Shown here one piece after another: positions 46,029 to 58,007 of a stretch of DNA of 64,000 nucleotides. Location of the stretch: positions 5,487,001-5,551,000 of the forward strand of contig CM007989.1 of assembly GCA_002189035.1 (NCBI GenBank), given 5' to 3'. The notes beneath the pieces are model-generated. The model did not search any database, was not told where the DNA came from, and saw only the letters and a program-made list of their open reading frames with translations. The stretch is from Utricularia gibba (Eukaryota; Streptophyta; Magnoliopsida; Lamiales; Lentibulariaceae). Position 1 is the stretch's first letter. Every line of letters begins with the position of its first letter. The position numbers were made by a program, and so were the translations under genes.

Positions 46029-47640
46029 AACAGTGCAGTAGTAACAGCCTTTTTCAAAGAATTAAAAGCTTGCTTACATGAATTATCAAAATCAAAGGCA
46101 ACATCATTATGCAACAATCTATTAAAAGGCAAGGCAATTTTCGAAAAATTCTTAATGAACCTCCTATAAAAGCCAACATGGCCTAAAAAGGATCTAATAC
46201 CTTTCACATCAATATGATAAGAAAGTTCAGACATAATCTCAATTTTTGTCTTATCTACCTCAACCCCTTTTTTAGAAATCACATGTCCTAAAACAATTCC
46301 ATGATCCACCATGAATTTAAAACCAAGTTCTTTTCCACACATTTCTTCAAAACATGATCCAAATGGTTTAAGCATGACTCAAAATTTTCTCCATATACCG
46401 TAAAATCATCCATAAATATTTCAATAAAATCATTACCAAAATAAGAGAAAATACTGGTCATACACCTCCGAAATGTGGCTGGGGCATTACACAATCCGAA
46501 AGGCATCCTCCTATAAGCATAAGTTCCAAATGGGCACGTGAAGGTTGTTTTGTCTTGGTCCTGCCTTAAAATAGAAACCTGATTATATCCAAAATATCCA
46601 TCCAAAAAACATTAAAACGATTTTCTAGCCAATTTTTCCAACATCTGATCAATAAAAGGCAAAAGAAAATGGTCTTTCTTTGTCACTTCTTTTAGTTTTC
46701 GATAATCAATGCAAACCTGTCATCTATTTTGCACCCTTTGTGGAACAAGCTCACCTTTCTCATTTTCTACCATAGTCATCCCTATCTTCTATGGCACCAC
46801 GTGAATGGGGCTCACCCATTCACTATCTGTGATAGAGTAAATAATTCCTGCATCATGGAGTTTAACAATTTCTTTTCTTATCACCTCCATCATGTTTGGG
46901 TTAAGGCGTCTTTGAGGTTGACGGATTGGTTTGACACTATCCTCTAGAAATATTCTGTGCATGCATATGGAAGGGCAGATCCCTTCAATGTCATCAAGCG
47001 TCCAATTCACAGGGTTCCTGAACTCTGCGTCAAGAAAAACATATTTTAAATGGTTAGGCAACGGTTTCAATTCAGCTAACCTCTCTTCCTGAGTCTTGGC
47101 TTGCACCACATTTAATTGCCCGAATTTTTCTTCAGCTTCAAATTTTGCAAATAAAGATTCTTCATGAGCCTCTTCTTTTTCTTGAATTTCTTTCTTCAAG
47201 TGCTCCTCAATTAGTCCATCCATGACATCTACAGCACAAATACTCTCAAAATCACTTGGATAATTCTTCACATCCTTCATGTCCAGTGTGATTTTGTCTT
47301 CATCAAAAGAAAGCTCAATAGTTCCCATCTTCACATTGATGATGGCATTTGAGGTGCTCAACAATGGTCTCCCCAAGATAATTGTCGTGTCCTTTGATCC
47401 TCCAGTGGGCATGTTCACCACATAAAAATCAGCTGGGAGCACAAGATGCTCGATTTTCACCAAAACATCCTCCATCAAGCCTTTGGGCAAAATCACTATC
47501 CTATCGGCTAACTCAATTTGCACACCCAATGCTTGCAATGGTCCCAACCTAAGTACCTCATAAACAGAATTCGACATGACATTTATAGAGGCCCCCTAGT
47601 CTGCCATAGCCCTCCTGATGCATAAATCTCCTATTTTGCA
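46029..47640 (-). pseudogene. Protease and reverse transcriptase of Athila-like pol, broken
   Basis: The protease is recognised from SVYEVLRLGPLQALGVQIELADR and ILGRPLLSTSNAIINV (47577 downward). Its active-site segment reads D-stop-G-A, because TAG (47596-47598) replaces the middle codon. RT follows, with PNMMEVIRKEIVKLHDAGIIY, SEWVSPIHVVP, then FLDGYFGYNQV, TFTCPFGTYAYRRMPFGLCNAPATF and the catalytic FMDDF (about 46405). Stops occur after HVVP, at a Trp position before QVCIDYRKL and before CFLDGY. Frameshifts lie near 46320 and 46030. The RT thumb and connection (GHVISKKGVEVD, GIRSFLGHVGFYRRFI) is in 45812-46375. No active product can be made. Confidence 0.88.
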
Positions 47641-47690
47641 AGGGATAAAAAATGTACCCGGATCTTTACGCTTTTCGGGTAGTTTCCATG

Positions 47691-49513
47691 TTAAAAGGTC
47701 AATATACTCCAAGGGATAAATCTGCCATAGCGGCGTTCACTCAATTTCACCTTGCCCTTCTCTTTCAGCTTTGGTATAGACATGCATAGCTGCTTCAGAT
47801 ACTTGACACTCTTTGGTACAAGGTCAATATACTCCAAGAAAGTTAAATTCAATTGAGTGTTTCCCAATGATTTCAAAATTTTCTCTTTCTCGGTTTGCTC
47901 ATCTTTCAGCTTTAGTCTTCCTGGAAAAGGAGGTTGGGTCACCTTCACTGTGATAGGTTCTAGAAGTACTTCAATTTCGTCCTCACTCTATACAACAACT
48001 TCGTACTCCTCTGTCTCGTTCTCCTTAGTCTCAATCTGGACTAGTTCTCGTCTAGGTTTCTCTTTTCCACTCCTAAGTGTCATAGCGCTGATGTTCGGCC
48101 CTCCACTGGAATTTGGGTTTGGCTTGGGTTGAGATGGTAAACTCCCTTTTTGTTTCAAGTCTCCAAGCTCTTCTGCCAACTGACTTACTTGGACCTCCAA
48201 ATTCCTGATTGCTTGTTGATTTTTAGCTTGATTCTGGATTGATTGCACCATGAATGTCTCCAACATTTCTTCCAATGAATTTCCAGAATTTCCTCCAGCA
48301 TTGCCTTGATTTGAGGCTTGAAATGGCTGCTGTTTATGTTGGTTTTGCCTTTGAAATAGAGGCGCCTGATAAGATCTTTGCTCCTAAAAATTCTGCTGCC
48401 CCATGGTTGAGCTTTCTCCTTTATAAGAATTTTCGTTGTTGCTCCAACGAAAATTTGGATGGTCCCTCCAGCCTGGGTTGTAAGTGTTAGAATAAGGGTC
48501 ATATTTCTTCCTCTGCTGGGGTTCCAAATATCCCATAACCTTAACATGCTCTTCTTCACATAAATCTAGGCACTTATCCGCAACATTTTTCGTGAGTTTC
48601 CGCACGGCATGTTCTTAGCCTGGAATAAGAACAGCTCCTTCATCATTTCTGACATAGCAGCAACATTTTTCGTGAGTTCATTCTCTGAAACCCTGGGCTT
48701 GCTCTCCACTTCATACACTCTCTTGTTTGAGGCCTGCTTCATGATAATATGTCTTGAATGCTCAGTCAACTCCTCAAGCAAGAAAAGAGCTTTGATTGGT
48801 GTCTTCTTCCTTAAAAATCCTCCTGCCGCTGAATCTACCATTGCTCGGTCAATGCATAATAATCCATCATAAAAGTATTTGAACAAAGCATTGGTCTGAA
48901 AACCATGGTGTGGACAGGAACCTAAAAGATGATTAAATCTCTCCCAATATTCGTGCAATGATTCTCCACTCATTTGTTCAACATCACTAATTTCTTTTCT
49001 AATTCCTTCAGCCTTGGAAGCTGGAAAATACTTGCTCAAAAATACCTTCTTCATTCCAACCCAATCGGTTATGCTTCCAGGCCTTAGTGAGTTGAACCAT
49101 GTTTTGGCTCCTCCTTCCAAAGTAAACTGGAAGGCTCTCAAACAAATTGAATCTTCAGTCATTCCAGCTCCCTTGAATGAAGTGCATATCGCTGTTACAT
49201 TATCAAGATGCTCATGGGGGTTTTCTCCAATTTTCCCATAGAACTTTGGTAAAAAATTTATCATCGCCGGCTTCAACTCGTTTGCTCCATCCTCTAGAAA
49301 TCTGATGTATAGAGCCCTGTAAGTATGATCAACAGCATCCAATTCATTCAAGGTCTTCTCAGGTTCAGCCATTTTGAAATTATTGTTGGTCTCGGGTGGG
49401 ACCTGCCTCAATCTGCTCGCTTCCCTAACTCTGACCCTATTCTTGTAGATAGCTCTCTCAATTTCTGGGAAGAAAGTGAGATTACCTGCACCAGAAGAAT
49501 GTAAATGCATCAA
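47691..49513 (-). pseudogene. Athila-like gag, broken
   Basis: The long ORF 48566-49513 starts MMHLHSSGAGNLTFFPEIE and holds the retrotransposon gag domain (ICLRAFQFTLEGGAKTWFNSL, WVGMKKVFLSKYFPASKAEGIRKEI, GESLHEYWERFNHLLGSCPHHG). A frameshift at about 48590 moves the reading to 48384-48605 (YDPYSNTYNPGWRDHPNFRW), the linker typical of Athila gag. Further shifts lead to 47988-48275 and 47691-47948. The last part has a duplicated 20-base segment (see findings). Confidence 0.85.
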
Positions 49514-49540
49514 CTAAAAACACAAAACAATTAAACACCG

Positions 49541-49560
49541 CTCCCCGACAACGACGCCAA
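49541..49560 (-). other. tRNA-Asp-type primer-binding site
   Basis: On the minus strand the sequence TTGGCGTCGTTGTCGGGGAG lies two bases inside the 5' LTR. It differs by two transitions from TTGGCGCCGTTGCCGGGGA, the site matching plant tRNA-Asp used by Athila elements. Confidence 0.85.
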
Positions 49561-49562
49561 TT

Positions 49563-50679
49563 TGATAAACGGAAATTTTAGCATGTCGTTGCATTAAAAC
49601 AAAATTTTCATATCAAATAAATTTATAGCCATAATCCTCACAAGGCACAAATTAAACATAAGATGTACAGTGGAATTCGGGGTCGATCACAAGGAGCTTG
49701 TGCTTATCATGTATTTCAGCAGATGCAAAATAACGATAAGTCTTAGTCTAAGCTCGGACCAACAGTGGTAAACAAGTTCAGTAAATAAGATCAGTAAACA
49801 ATATCAGGTCTTAACGCTAAAGGTAGCAGGTACTAGTTCTAACTCAAAATAATACTAAGGTGCTTTAAGGGTCTTCAGATGGTATGGGGCCAAAATCCCT
49901 AATTTAATCTACCATGTTCCTACACTCGCAAATTCAAATAACCCAAGTCTACCCAGGTCATTCATCATATTTACGGCTAAGCTAGTTCTTCATATCATCA
50001 CCAACATTGCAATTAGATCTACCCGCATGCAAAGCACATAGAACTAGATCTACCCGGTTCTATCCCGGACTAACACCTACTGCTCCCGTCTTGATTTGTT
50101 TATCTACCTCTAAATCAAGCATCTAAGTGTTGAAGCTACTTGTTCCCTTCCTTAGGTCTACCCATGGTTTGATAGAAACAATAGTTAAAAAACAATGGTC
50201 AATTTTATTAAGATTCCTAAATCCACACCACCATGCTTCACCTTAAGGCACTCTTAGAGTTTAACTACTCATGCCTTGAAGGTAAAATGTAATGGCATTA
50301 ACATAAAACAACGAAAACGTCAAGAACATTATGCAGAAGTTGGGTGCAAAAGCTAAAAACATCAACAAGCTAAGATAAAGCAGTAAGGTTTCTAGATTCT
50401 GTCTGCCACTGTTCATAGGCCGGAACAGTGGCGCTGAACTGGGTCTTGATCTTCTTCCTTCACGTTGGAGGTTCTTCTCCAGAAAAATCGCCTTCTTCCT
50501 CCTTCTCCTTTAGTATTCTTCTGTGTTCGTGTTAATCAAAGGATTTAGCCCACTAATCACATCAAAAATCATATTTTTTCTAATCAAATAAAAATACTTA
50601 AAACTATAAAATTATCACTTAAACATAATTAAAATCTATGATTTTTCATATTTTAAAACATGAAAATTTGTATACATCA
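49563..50679 (-). repeat. 5' LTR of the Athila-like element
   Basis: The 1117-bp repeat starts TGATAAACGG and ends ATACATCA on the plus strand. It agrees closely with the other LTR except that about 50533-50627 holds AT-rich sequence unrelated to the GC-rich block there. Confidence 0.85.
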
Positions 50680-52522
50680 TTGTCAATTTTAGCTAACATT
50701 TAGTATACAATTTGATATTGCAACATGCATGAACTTAAAACCTTATAAGAATTAGTTCGTTCAATTCAACTTCAAAACTCATTTATATCTTTATTTAATT
50801 TGTATTTTGTATGAATTATGGTTTTATAAATTTATTTAATATAAAAATGATATTTTTACAATGATATCAAAATTTTTATTTATCAATAATCATCTTTTGT
50901 TTAGTGATAAATAATGTTTTATCACTTATATTTATGATTTTTTAATAACTTTTTTTGATTGTTTTATATATCTTTTGTTTAGATTTCCTTATGCTTTAAA
51001 ATAATTTTTATATTTTTTTTTTACTAATTTGATATTTTTAAAGAAAAATATGTTTTATAATTTTTAAGGATAATTTCAATTGAAATTGGAGGAAATAGAG
51101 ATGACCTTGATGGAAAATAAAAATTGATTTATTTGGATGAAGATTCAGCCCAAGGATTGTGGATTAGATGAAGAATTTGAATCTTATCTTGGAATATATG
51201 TATCTAATCTTAATAGATTTGGATAGAATATTCCTACACCCACTAAGAAAACTTTGTAAAATATTCAAATCTTCTCCCTCTATATAAGTACTTGAACACT
51301 TTCTTTTGAACAGTCCCCAAATCTTCAAATCGTTCTAGAAATTTTAGAATCGAATCTAACACTTTCTTTTCTAGTTTGCTTTGATTTTTCATTATTTTCA
51401 TATGTTATAGTCAAGTATGTGTATATAAGCATTTGAGACTAATGATTTGTGATGAAGCCTTATTGTGTGTGAGTTGTTTTATTATATTCTTTAAAATTTA
51501 ATTTGAGATTTGATTTTATTTTTTACAACATTTTGTTTGCAAACATGTTCTTGATTAACACAAGCTCTAAGAGGATGTAGGAGAATCTTAAATTAACCTC
51601 AAGTATCTAAAGAAAAAGCTCAAATTGGATATCATTGTTCAAGAATATTCAACTTATTTGTTTGCAAAAGTGTGAGTTAAATTGGATATCATTGTTGAAG
51701 CATATTCAACTAGAAAACATTGGTTAAATAGAAGCTTAAATGGCTCTAATGATATGATTGATTTTATAATCTTACAAAATGAAAAATGATGCTATGATGA
51801 TTATCAAATAACAGTCTTTTAGAATAAGACTTATAAAACTTGTATGATGGAATCTTGATTCAATGTTTTTATTTCATGTCGTTTTTAAAATTCATATTTT
51901 TGTTTTAACGTCATTTGTTTTTAAGTCCATTTTAAAAAAATTTGAAAATATCAATTTATTGTAAAGAAAATCTTATTTATTATTTTAACAGTTTATATAT
52001 ATTCATAGAATTAGTGAGTAGGCTTTGCAGTACATTGTAAGTATAGATTGTATGAGAATTAAGTGTAAGTTTGATTGATGGGGAGTATTAAAAGGATTTA
52101 ATATAGAAAGTTATAAATTATTCTATTTAACATGTGTTTAAATAAATGACAGTCTTATGTGAATCACACATAGAAAATGGTATTTATTTAACCTGTGTGT
52201 TTCTTCCTTTACTTCATCCTGAATATTTCACCTACTCCCTAAAATCATACAAAAAACTATTTCACTATATTAATTTTATCTAAAAACAAACATATTAAAT
52301 CTTTTTATTTCAATGTCATAAACCAATGAAGGTCGACGTTGGGGTTTTCTTAAGTGTAAATAAGAGGAACGGAAAACGAGTAAAAACTATTGGTATTTGT
52401 TGGTCAGAGACACTTGTTCTTGCTAACAAAACAGAACAAAATTCTCATTGAGACGCCTGAAATTGGACAGTGAGCCTCCTCCTCATATAATGCACGACAG
52501 CAAACAGCAAGTGGGAATGGCT
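50680..52522. other. AT-rich repeat-like spacer
   Basis: No gene is supported. About 50900-51450 resembles 2340-3000 in the same orientation and probably is an old LTR fragment. 51620-51720 has a short internal repetition (aaattggatatcattgtt twice, about 51622 and 51675). 52320-52522 probably contains the 3' region of the minus-strand gene that follows. Confidence 0.4.
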
Positions 52523-52825
52523 TCACTCCGATCTCACCCGCTCCAGCCGGAATCTCTCCTGAACATCCGATATGTAGCGAGAAGCTCTCTCATTGATGCA
52601 CTCCTCATGTCCATAGAATCCATCAAGCGATTCACTATGGCCACCTTCCGGCACGGCAATGGCGACTGTGGGCGCCGCAGGGGAGTAGACCTGGTCTTGG
52701 TTCACGATCATCAACCGGGAAGATGGGGGAGAGCCCAGCTCCGGTGAGCTTCTGCCCGCCCTGTACATGGACAGAACGATCATGGCTTTGGAGAAAGCTT
52801 TCATCTTAGAGCCATTGGATTCCAT
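52523..52825 (-). CDS. Small DUF761-like plant protein, 100 residues
   Basis: The single-exon product begins MESNGSKMKAFSKAMIVLSMYRAGRSSPEL and ends INERASRYISDVQERFRLERVRSE. That C-terminal block resembles the DUF761 motif (two acidic or Asn positions, RA-x-x-[FY]-I, then an R-x-R-L-E-R helix), common at the end of small plant proteins of unknown role. A SLDGFYGHEECI stretch (about 67-78) lies in front. The base composition is GC-rich against the AT-rich surroundings, which supports a real gene. A TATA box lies about 60 bases upstream. Family placement is tentative, coding status fairly sure. Confidence 0.7.
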   Translation of the reverse strand: MESNGSKMKAFSKAMIVLSMYRAGRSSPELGSPPSSRLMIVNQDQVYSPAAPTVAIAVPEGGHSESLDGFYGHEECINERASRYISDVQERFRLERVRSE

Positions 52826-52883
52826 AGCTAGAAACTACAGTCAGCAGTGATGGAGGTGAGCCTCTGCTCTCCCTGCGCGTTGT

Positions 52884-52891
52884 ATTTATAC
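52884..52891 (-). promoter_or_regulatory. TATA box of the DUF761-like gene
   Basis: TATAAATA on the minus strand lies about 60 bases before the start codon at 52825, a normal spacing for a TATA promoter with a short leader. Confidence 0.6.
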
Positions 52892-53059
52892 ATGCACCAG
52901 CGCACGGAGCAACATGCTTCCGCAATGTAATCCTCAATTAAATATAACACAGACATGTACACGTGTGACGTACTTCTGCCAATTGCAGCCGCTTTATTCC
53001 CTCGAAGTGAAATGTGAAGGAGCTGCATTGGATTGGATTCCCTAGCAAACAATCAGGGC

Positions 53060-55634
53060 AATGATCATGTCGTTAACCCTAATTATGATTTTTTTCACGA
53101 CCCTAGATTCCCTAATATTCTATTAGAAAACATGATTTTGTAAGAGAAAAAAAACCCATTAACAAAGACTTTGGAATGGATGTAGCCGTTTTTAAATCAA
53201 GGGGCGGAACAAGGAATTAAACATCATGGACGTGGGAGGAGATGATAAGGAGGGCCATCGCTTTCCATTAAATTTATATACTTTTAAGCTACGATCTCGC
53301 GTATCTGTCGTCGTGTTCGTATATTCTTCATGTCCCCGGGCCGATGTCGACTGCAAACCCACCCTGTGAAGTAAGCTTTGGGGTGTGTTCGTTAAACTTA
53401 CCATTCTGAACCGTCGGTTTTGCTTCATATTTTTAGTTGAAAAAGGTTAGTGGGATCCATTTGGTAGGGATGAGTACCGGAAAAGGGGAGAAGGATAAGA
53501 TCCCTTGATATATTCTACCCGATCGAGGTTTTGGATTTGGGAGGGAGAAGAATCTGAATGAGCAGCTGCTGCTTTTCAGATCAGAGAAGAAAGGGACGGG
53601 GAGCAGGAAGAATGCAATGGCATCTCTCAAACTAGAGGCCTGCTCAATATTGTGAGAATGATGCAGCAATTTGATAAGGTTGTTTCTGATGACTAACTGG
53701 AAAAACATGATACACTTGTGCAAAAAATATACACTTTGCAAAGCATTTACGTAAGAAAAAACAGATACAACGCAAAAGATAGAGAATGTTGCTTTGGCAC
53801 CAAAAGATGAGGAAGATTTTGAACCAATGAAGTACTCTCTTTTAACTATAATATGCAAAAAACCAATGGGATGAAAAAATAGTGGAGTTTGTCCCCCAAA
53901 ATCTAGGCTGATCAATACATTACCTTTAAACCAATGATTATTCTAAATGTTATAGGGCAATATGAGTGTCTTCTCTAACATGTGGATTCATCTTCCATGT
54001 CATCATGATTTGAAGATGAATAAATATTATCATGGTAAGATGCCAACTCGAAACTGTGAGGTGCAAGGGAATCGTTTTAGGATTTTGCTCTAAAAAATTT
54101 CCCCTTCAAAGCTTTCTCATCCACCAATCCTAGTGTATTTTTGAATGTTTCAAGCTGAGGTAGAGGTGATCGTTGAAATTCGAACGAACGCACACGCAAA
54201 GTTTAAATACATAAAAAATATGAATCACATAAAAAAATATTAGATCTAATCGATTATTTGTAATCTGTAATTTTTTTATATATTTAATTATGACATTTTT
54301 ATTTTCCAAGGTGAGATTGTATATTCTAATAATAGTAAATATTTTTGAAGTTTTCTAAATATTGGTATATGCTATTGTAAATTAAACACTAAAGAATAAA
54401 AGATCAAAATATCAAATATATAAAACATTGTCTTAAATGATTTCTCAATTACTTAAAATTTAAGAGACTTTTTGAGCAATCAAAAGTCTCAGCTCACTCT
54501 CAAAACCATCAATGTTTATGAATTGGTATCCAACATAAATTAATTGAAAACCATTTTAACTAGTAATGTGGAGTATCTACCTTTTCTCCAATACCATTAT
54601 ATCAAACGTATGCTTCATTCCTCCATGAAACATTGGATCTTTTATCATAATTATAGCACTTTTTGAATCACCTTAATGTGCTATTCCTCGTTAAGGGGCA
54701 TTAGACACATTAAATATATCACCTAGTCTAATTATAATTTAATATATGTGTACTTGTAAATGGGTAAGAATTTTAAGATTTCCAATTCATTGTTTGCAAT
54801 GTCGAGATCTCACTATACTATGCACTGCAAATGTTGGATTACATTACTCGTACTTTTTGCTCATTTTTAACTACATTCATTCATGCCTTGATGACTTTGA
54901 GTTCAACATTTCAAGCAAACCAATTAAAAGTTTGTGATGCATGAATTAAAAAGAAATTCTTACACATTGTTATTGTTATGTCATAGGTATTAGGCACAAT
55001 AAAATGATCTTGAATATTAATGAAATCATCATTATTATTTTGAACTCTTTTTTAGAGACAAGTAACTTAAAAATGAAAAATAATCGACTTTTTGAGGAAT
55101 AACTTCATGCTTTTGGGGTAATGGAAAGAATCCAAAATCTTGAACATTTTGTGCGGTATGTGTCTGAAGAATCCAAAGACATTACATAAAGATTTTATTT
55201 CATAGAATTCATGTATAATCAATTCAATATAGCCAGCCAGCCCATCATAAAAGAACACTGGACTGCGGTGGTAATGCTGAAATCCAATCTTTTGAATTGT
55301 GCATCTATTGCCCAGTTATATATTTTTATTTTTTACAATCGTTGATATGAGTTAAGTCCAGATTAAAATATCTATTTTTCATGAATATGAGAGCTTATCA
55401 TCACAAAACTGTCCCAAGTCCTCATCACGCACTCATAAGGGTTTCTCTCTGCTAAAACAAACTTTGTGCATTCTTTGGGAATGTGTGTGTGTGTTTATGT
55501 TATAATAAACCGAATTGGCACCTAATTCCCAACTTCTATTGGAACTATTGGAATTGTTTTATTTTATTTTTTCAGTAAGTGAGGTTCTTCGGCGGTAGAA
55601 TTCTCCGGCGGGTTACCCATCCCATTTTGCAAGT
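53060..55634. other. Intergenic stretch with little recognisable content
   Basis: 53060-53440 is spacer. About 53581-53688 on the plus strand contains a possible terminal exon (see findings). 54200-55560 is AT-rich with no supported gene. 55560-55634 is the leader of the ABCI11-like gene. Confidence 0.35.
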
Positions 55635-58007
55635 ATGTTCACAAACCCCGTCAGGACCTCCCCCTTCGTCAACACCTCATTTCCCTTGTCGACGAAGCCA
55701 CCAATTGGCGCCTCGTCTGCGGCGCTCTTCTTGCCAATACGATTCTGGTTCGTGTTTTCCGCTTTTCATTTCTTATGTGGTTTTCTTTTCCCTCGCGTGA
55801 TGGGTTTTCACCTGATAGCATACGCTCTAAGTCCTCCCTAGTCCGCAGAATCTCATGCGATTATTCGTGCTTGGAAGTAAGTTCCGAGATCTCTAAAAGA
55901 CCACGTTCGCTTTTTTTTTTTTTTTATTATTTCTCTAACGATTTTCCCCGTTATTGCTGTTAGTCTTTCGGTTATCCTGTTTGAAAACTGTAGTTTGTTC
56001 GTCATTTTCACACAGGTAGATAGTGTAAACTACAGACCACCGGGGACTAATATTGATGTTTTGAATGGAATTAGTTTGTCTCTCCCGGAGAAAAGGTACT
56101 CTTGTTCCTTTTACAAGTTTAAAAGAGTCCATGTGGCTGGAAGTGTTATCTGTGGCTCGACACTGGGCGTGCTATTGATGGTTGTTAATGCAAAGCTAAA
56201 AATTTAGGAATGAAGCAACTTGTCTAAGTTGCCACCGCCGACCTGACCCTTGTATACTTACATTTTTTATTCAGGCTTCCAATAAAAGCACCTTTACCTA
56301 GAAAATGTTAGTCTCTCTAGATAGCTTAGTGGAGGAGTTGAGAATGTGTTTTAATATTGGGGTTATTTCCCTCAATTCCCTATTGCTAGGTTCTATAATT
56401 ATCACTTTCTCTCAAAAAAAAATATATATATAACTACAAAGGAACCTCTAGTCTGAAAAAATAACCTCAATATTTCTACGCTTGTAGCCTTGGCCTCATA
56501 TTCGGACAAAGTGGAAGTGGCAAAACATCACTGTTGCAGGTGTTGTTCGTGATCTATATCTCCATAGTTTTTAATGTTTTTCTTAACAATGGAATACAGC
56601 TGATTGCGGGACTAGGTAAGCCGACTTCTGGATCAATCTATATTCAAAGATACAGCGATGATGGCCATCCAAACCAACCATCAGAGCCCTTGAACCAACA
56701 GCAAGTTGGCATTGTTTTTCAATTTCCAGAAAGGTAAAAGAACATCATGCGACTTTCAATATATGCTTCTTATTATTCATATGCCATTTTACAGAGAATT
56801 CCATGTTGCATTCAGTTGGTGTGATAGACTTTGCTACCTAAACAGTTTTAACTGCACACATTGTAAACTATATTCTCCCTATTTCGATGTGTGCCACTTG
56901 CTCAAAGCACTCTTCATTCTTCCTGTTCTTCCATGCATTGCGTTTGGATTCTTTTGATAGCTATTTTCTAATCCCTTATCAAGCTATCTGGTTCTTTCGC
57001 ATGCTTGCGCCCCAGTTTTCTTAGAAATTGTTTTATTGTTTCAAATTATGTATTTGGAATTTTGGTGAACCTTTTAATACATTTTATACAGATTTTTTTT
57101 AGCAGACAACATTCTTGATGAATTAATTTTTGGATGGCCAAGACAAAGAGATGGGTTCCAAATGAAGGAACTCCTTTCTTCAAGACTCCACAAAGCTATG
57201 TCATCGGTATAGAGTTTTAACGTCTCATTTAATCTACATGTACCCCTCAATCAACCATCACCGTTACGTGTGCCCTAGTAATTTGTGGATTGCTTCGGAA
57301 TTTCTCTTAGTGCACATAAATGTAATAGGTCGGTCTTACTGGAGTTTCCTTAGAAACAGACCCCAGATCTCTTAGTGGTGGATGCAAGCGCCGTCTTGCC
57401 TTAGCAATTCAGTTGGTAAGCTCATTCATTTTGTGTTTTTTTTGAAGTCTACCATCTTACAGTTTGGTAATGGGAAAGTGCTTTTTTTTTTAATGAAGTC
57501 TGCATTGTTATTTACCATGTTACGCATGTTGTCACATTTTGGGCTCTGTTTCTTTAGGTGCGAACTCCCAAACTGTTAATACTCGATGAGCCTCTTGCTG
57601 GTCTAGGTATGTTCTGAGGGCTAGAATTCAGCGGAAGATAATTCCCCCTGCCCCCCGTTCTAGTTTCTTGTCCATTAAATAGAACATGATAATTATATCA
57701 CCCTTCTCGTAGTCATAGTGGCTTTTTTTTAAAAGATTGGAAGGCTCGAGCGGATGTTGTTAGGTTGCTCAGAATTATGAAGAAAGAGCTCACATTACTT
57801 GTTGTCAGTCATGACATCAGGTAAGTTCTTTGCCACATATCAACTTGTTGGTGCCTTCATTATTACTATTTGTTGTTTAAATGCTTTACTTCTTTCAGCC
57901 ATTTGTGATTTGATTAACTTGGATACAGCGAGTTGGCACCCCTTGTAGACCGATCCTGGAAAATGGAAATGGGTGGAACACTGAGGAGTAAACAGCTGCT
58001 TGTTTGA
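55635..58007 (+). CDS. ABCI11: ABC transporter I family member 11-like, plastid ATPase
   Basis: This is a soluble nucleotide-binding subunit of the ABCI11 (NAP14) type; the Arabidopsis member is plastid-located and linked to metal homeostasis. Ten exons join in frame to 283 residues: 55635-55747, 55819-55876, 56016-56095, 56488-56539, 56600-56733, 57092-57206, 57329-57415, 57558-57606, 57736-57820, 57929-58007. The first ~55 residues are Ser/Pro/Arg-rich with few acids, fitting a plastid transit peptide. ABC motifs are complete: Walker A GQSGSGKT (90-97), Q-loop VFQFPE, signature LSGGCKRR (199-206), Walker B LLILDEP (D223, E224), D-loop LAGLD and H-loop His255 in VVSHD. There is no membrane domain, so it must pair with a separate one. 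Confidence 0.93.

Larger units (their letters stand above)
39930..50679 (-). mobile_element. Athila-like Ty3/Gypsy retrotransposon, 10.7 kb, defective
   Basis: On the minus strand the order is LTR (49563-50679), primer site, gag, protease, RT, RNase H, integrase, an ORF in the env position, then LTR (39930-41145). That order and the tRNA-Asp-type primer site define the Athila lineage. Coding is broken by several stops and frameshifts; only RNase H-integrase is open over a long stretch. The bases outside the ends (TTATT left, TTGTC right) are not a target duplication, and the two LTRs differ in an internal block, so the copy may be a recombinant or have suffered end changes. Confidence 0.9.

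Noticed and set aside
53433-53915. 160-residue minus-strand ORF
   Set aside because: Hydrophobic text with no motif; the opposite strand has the more coding-like terminal exon. It looks like a chance frame.
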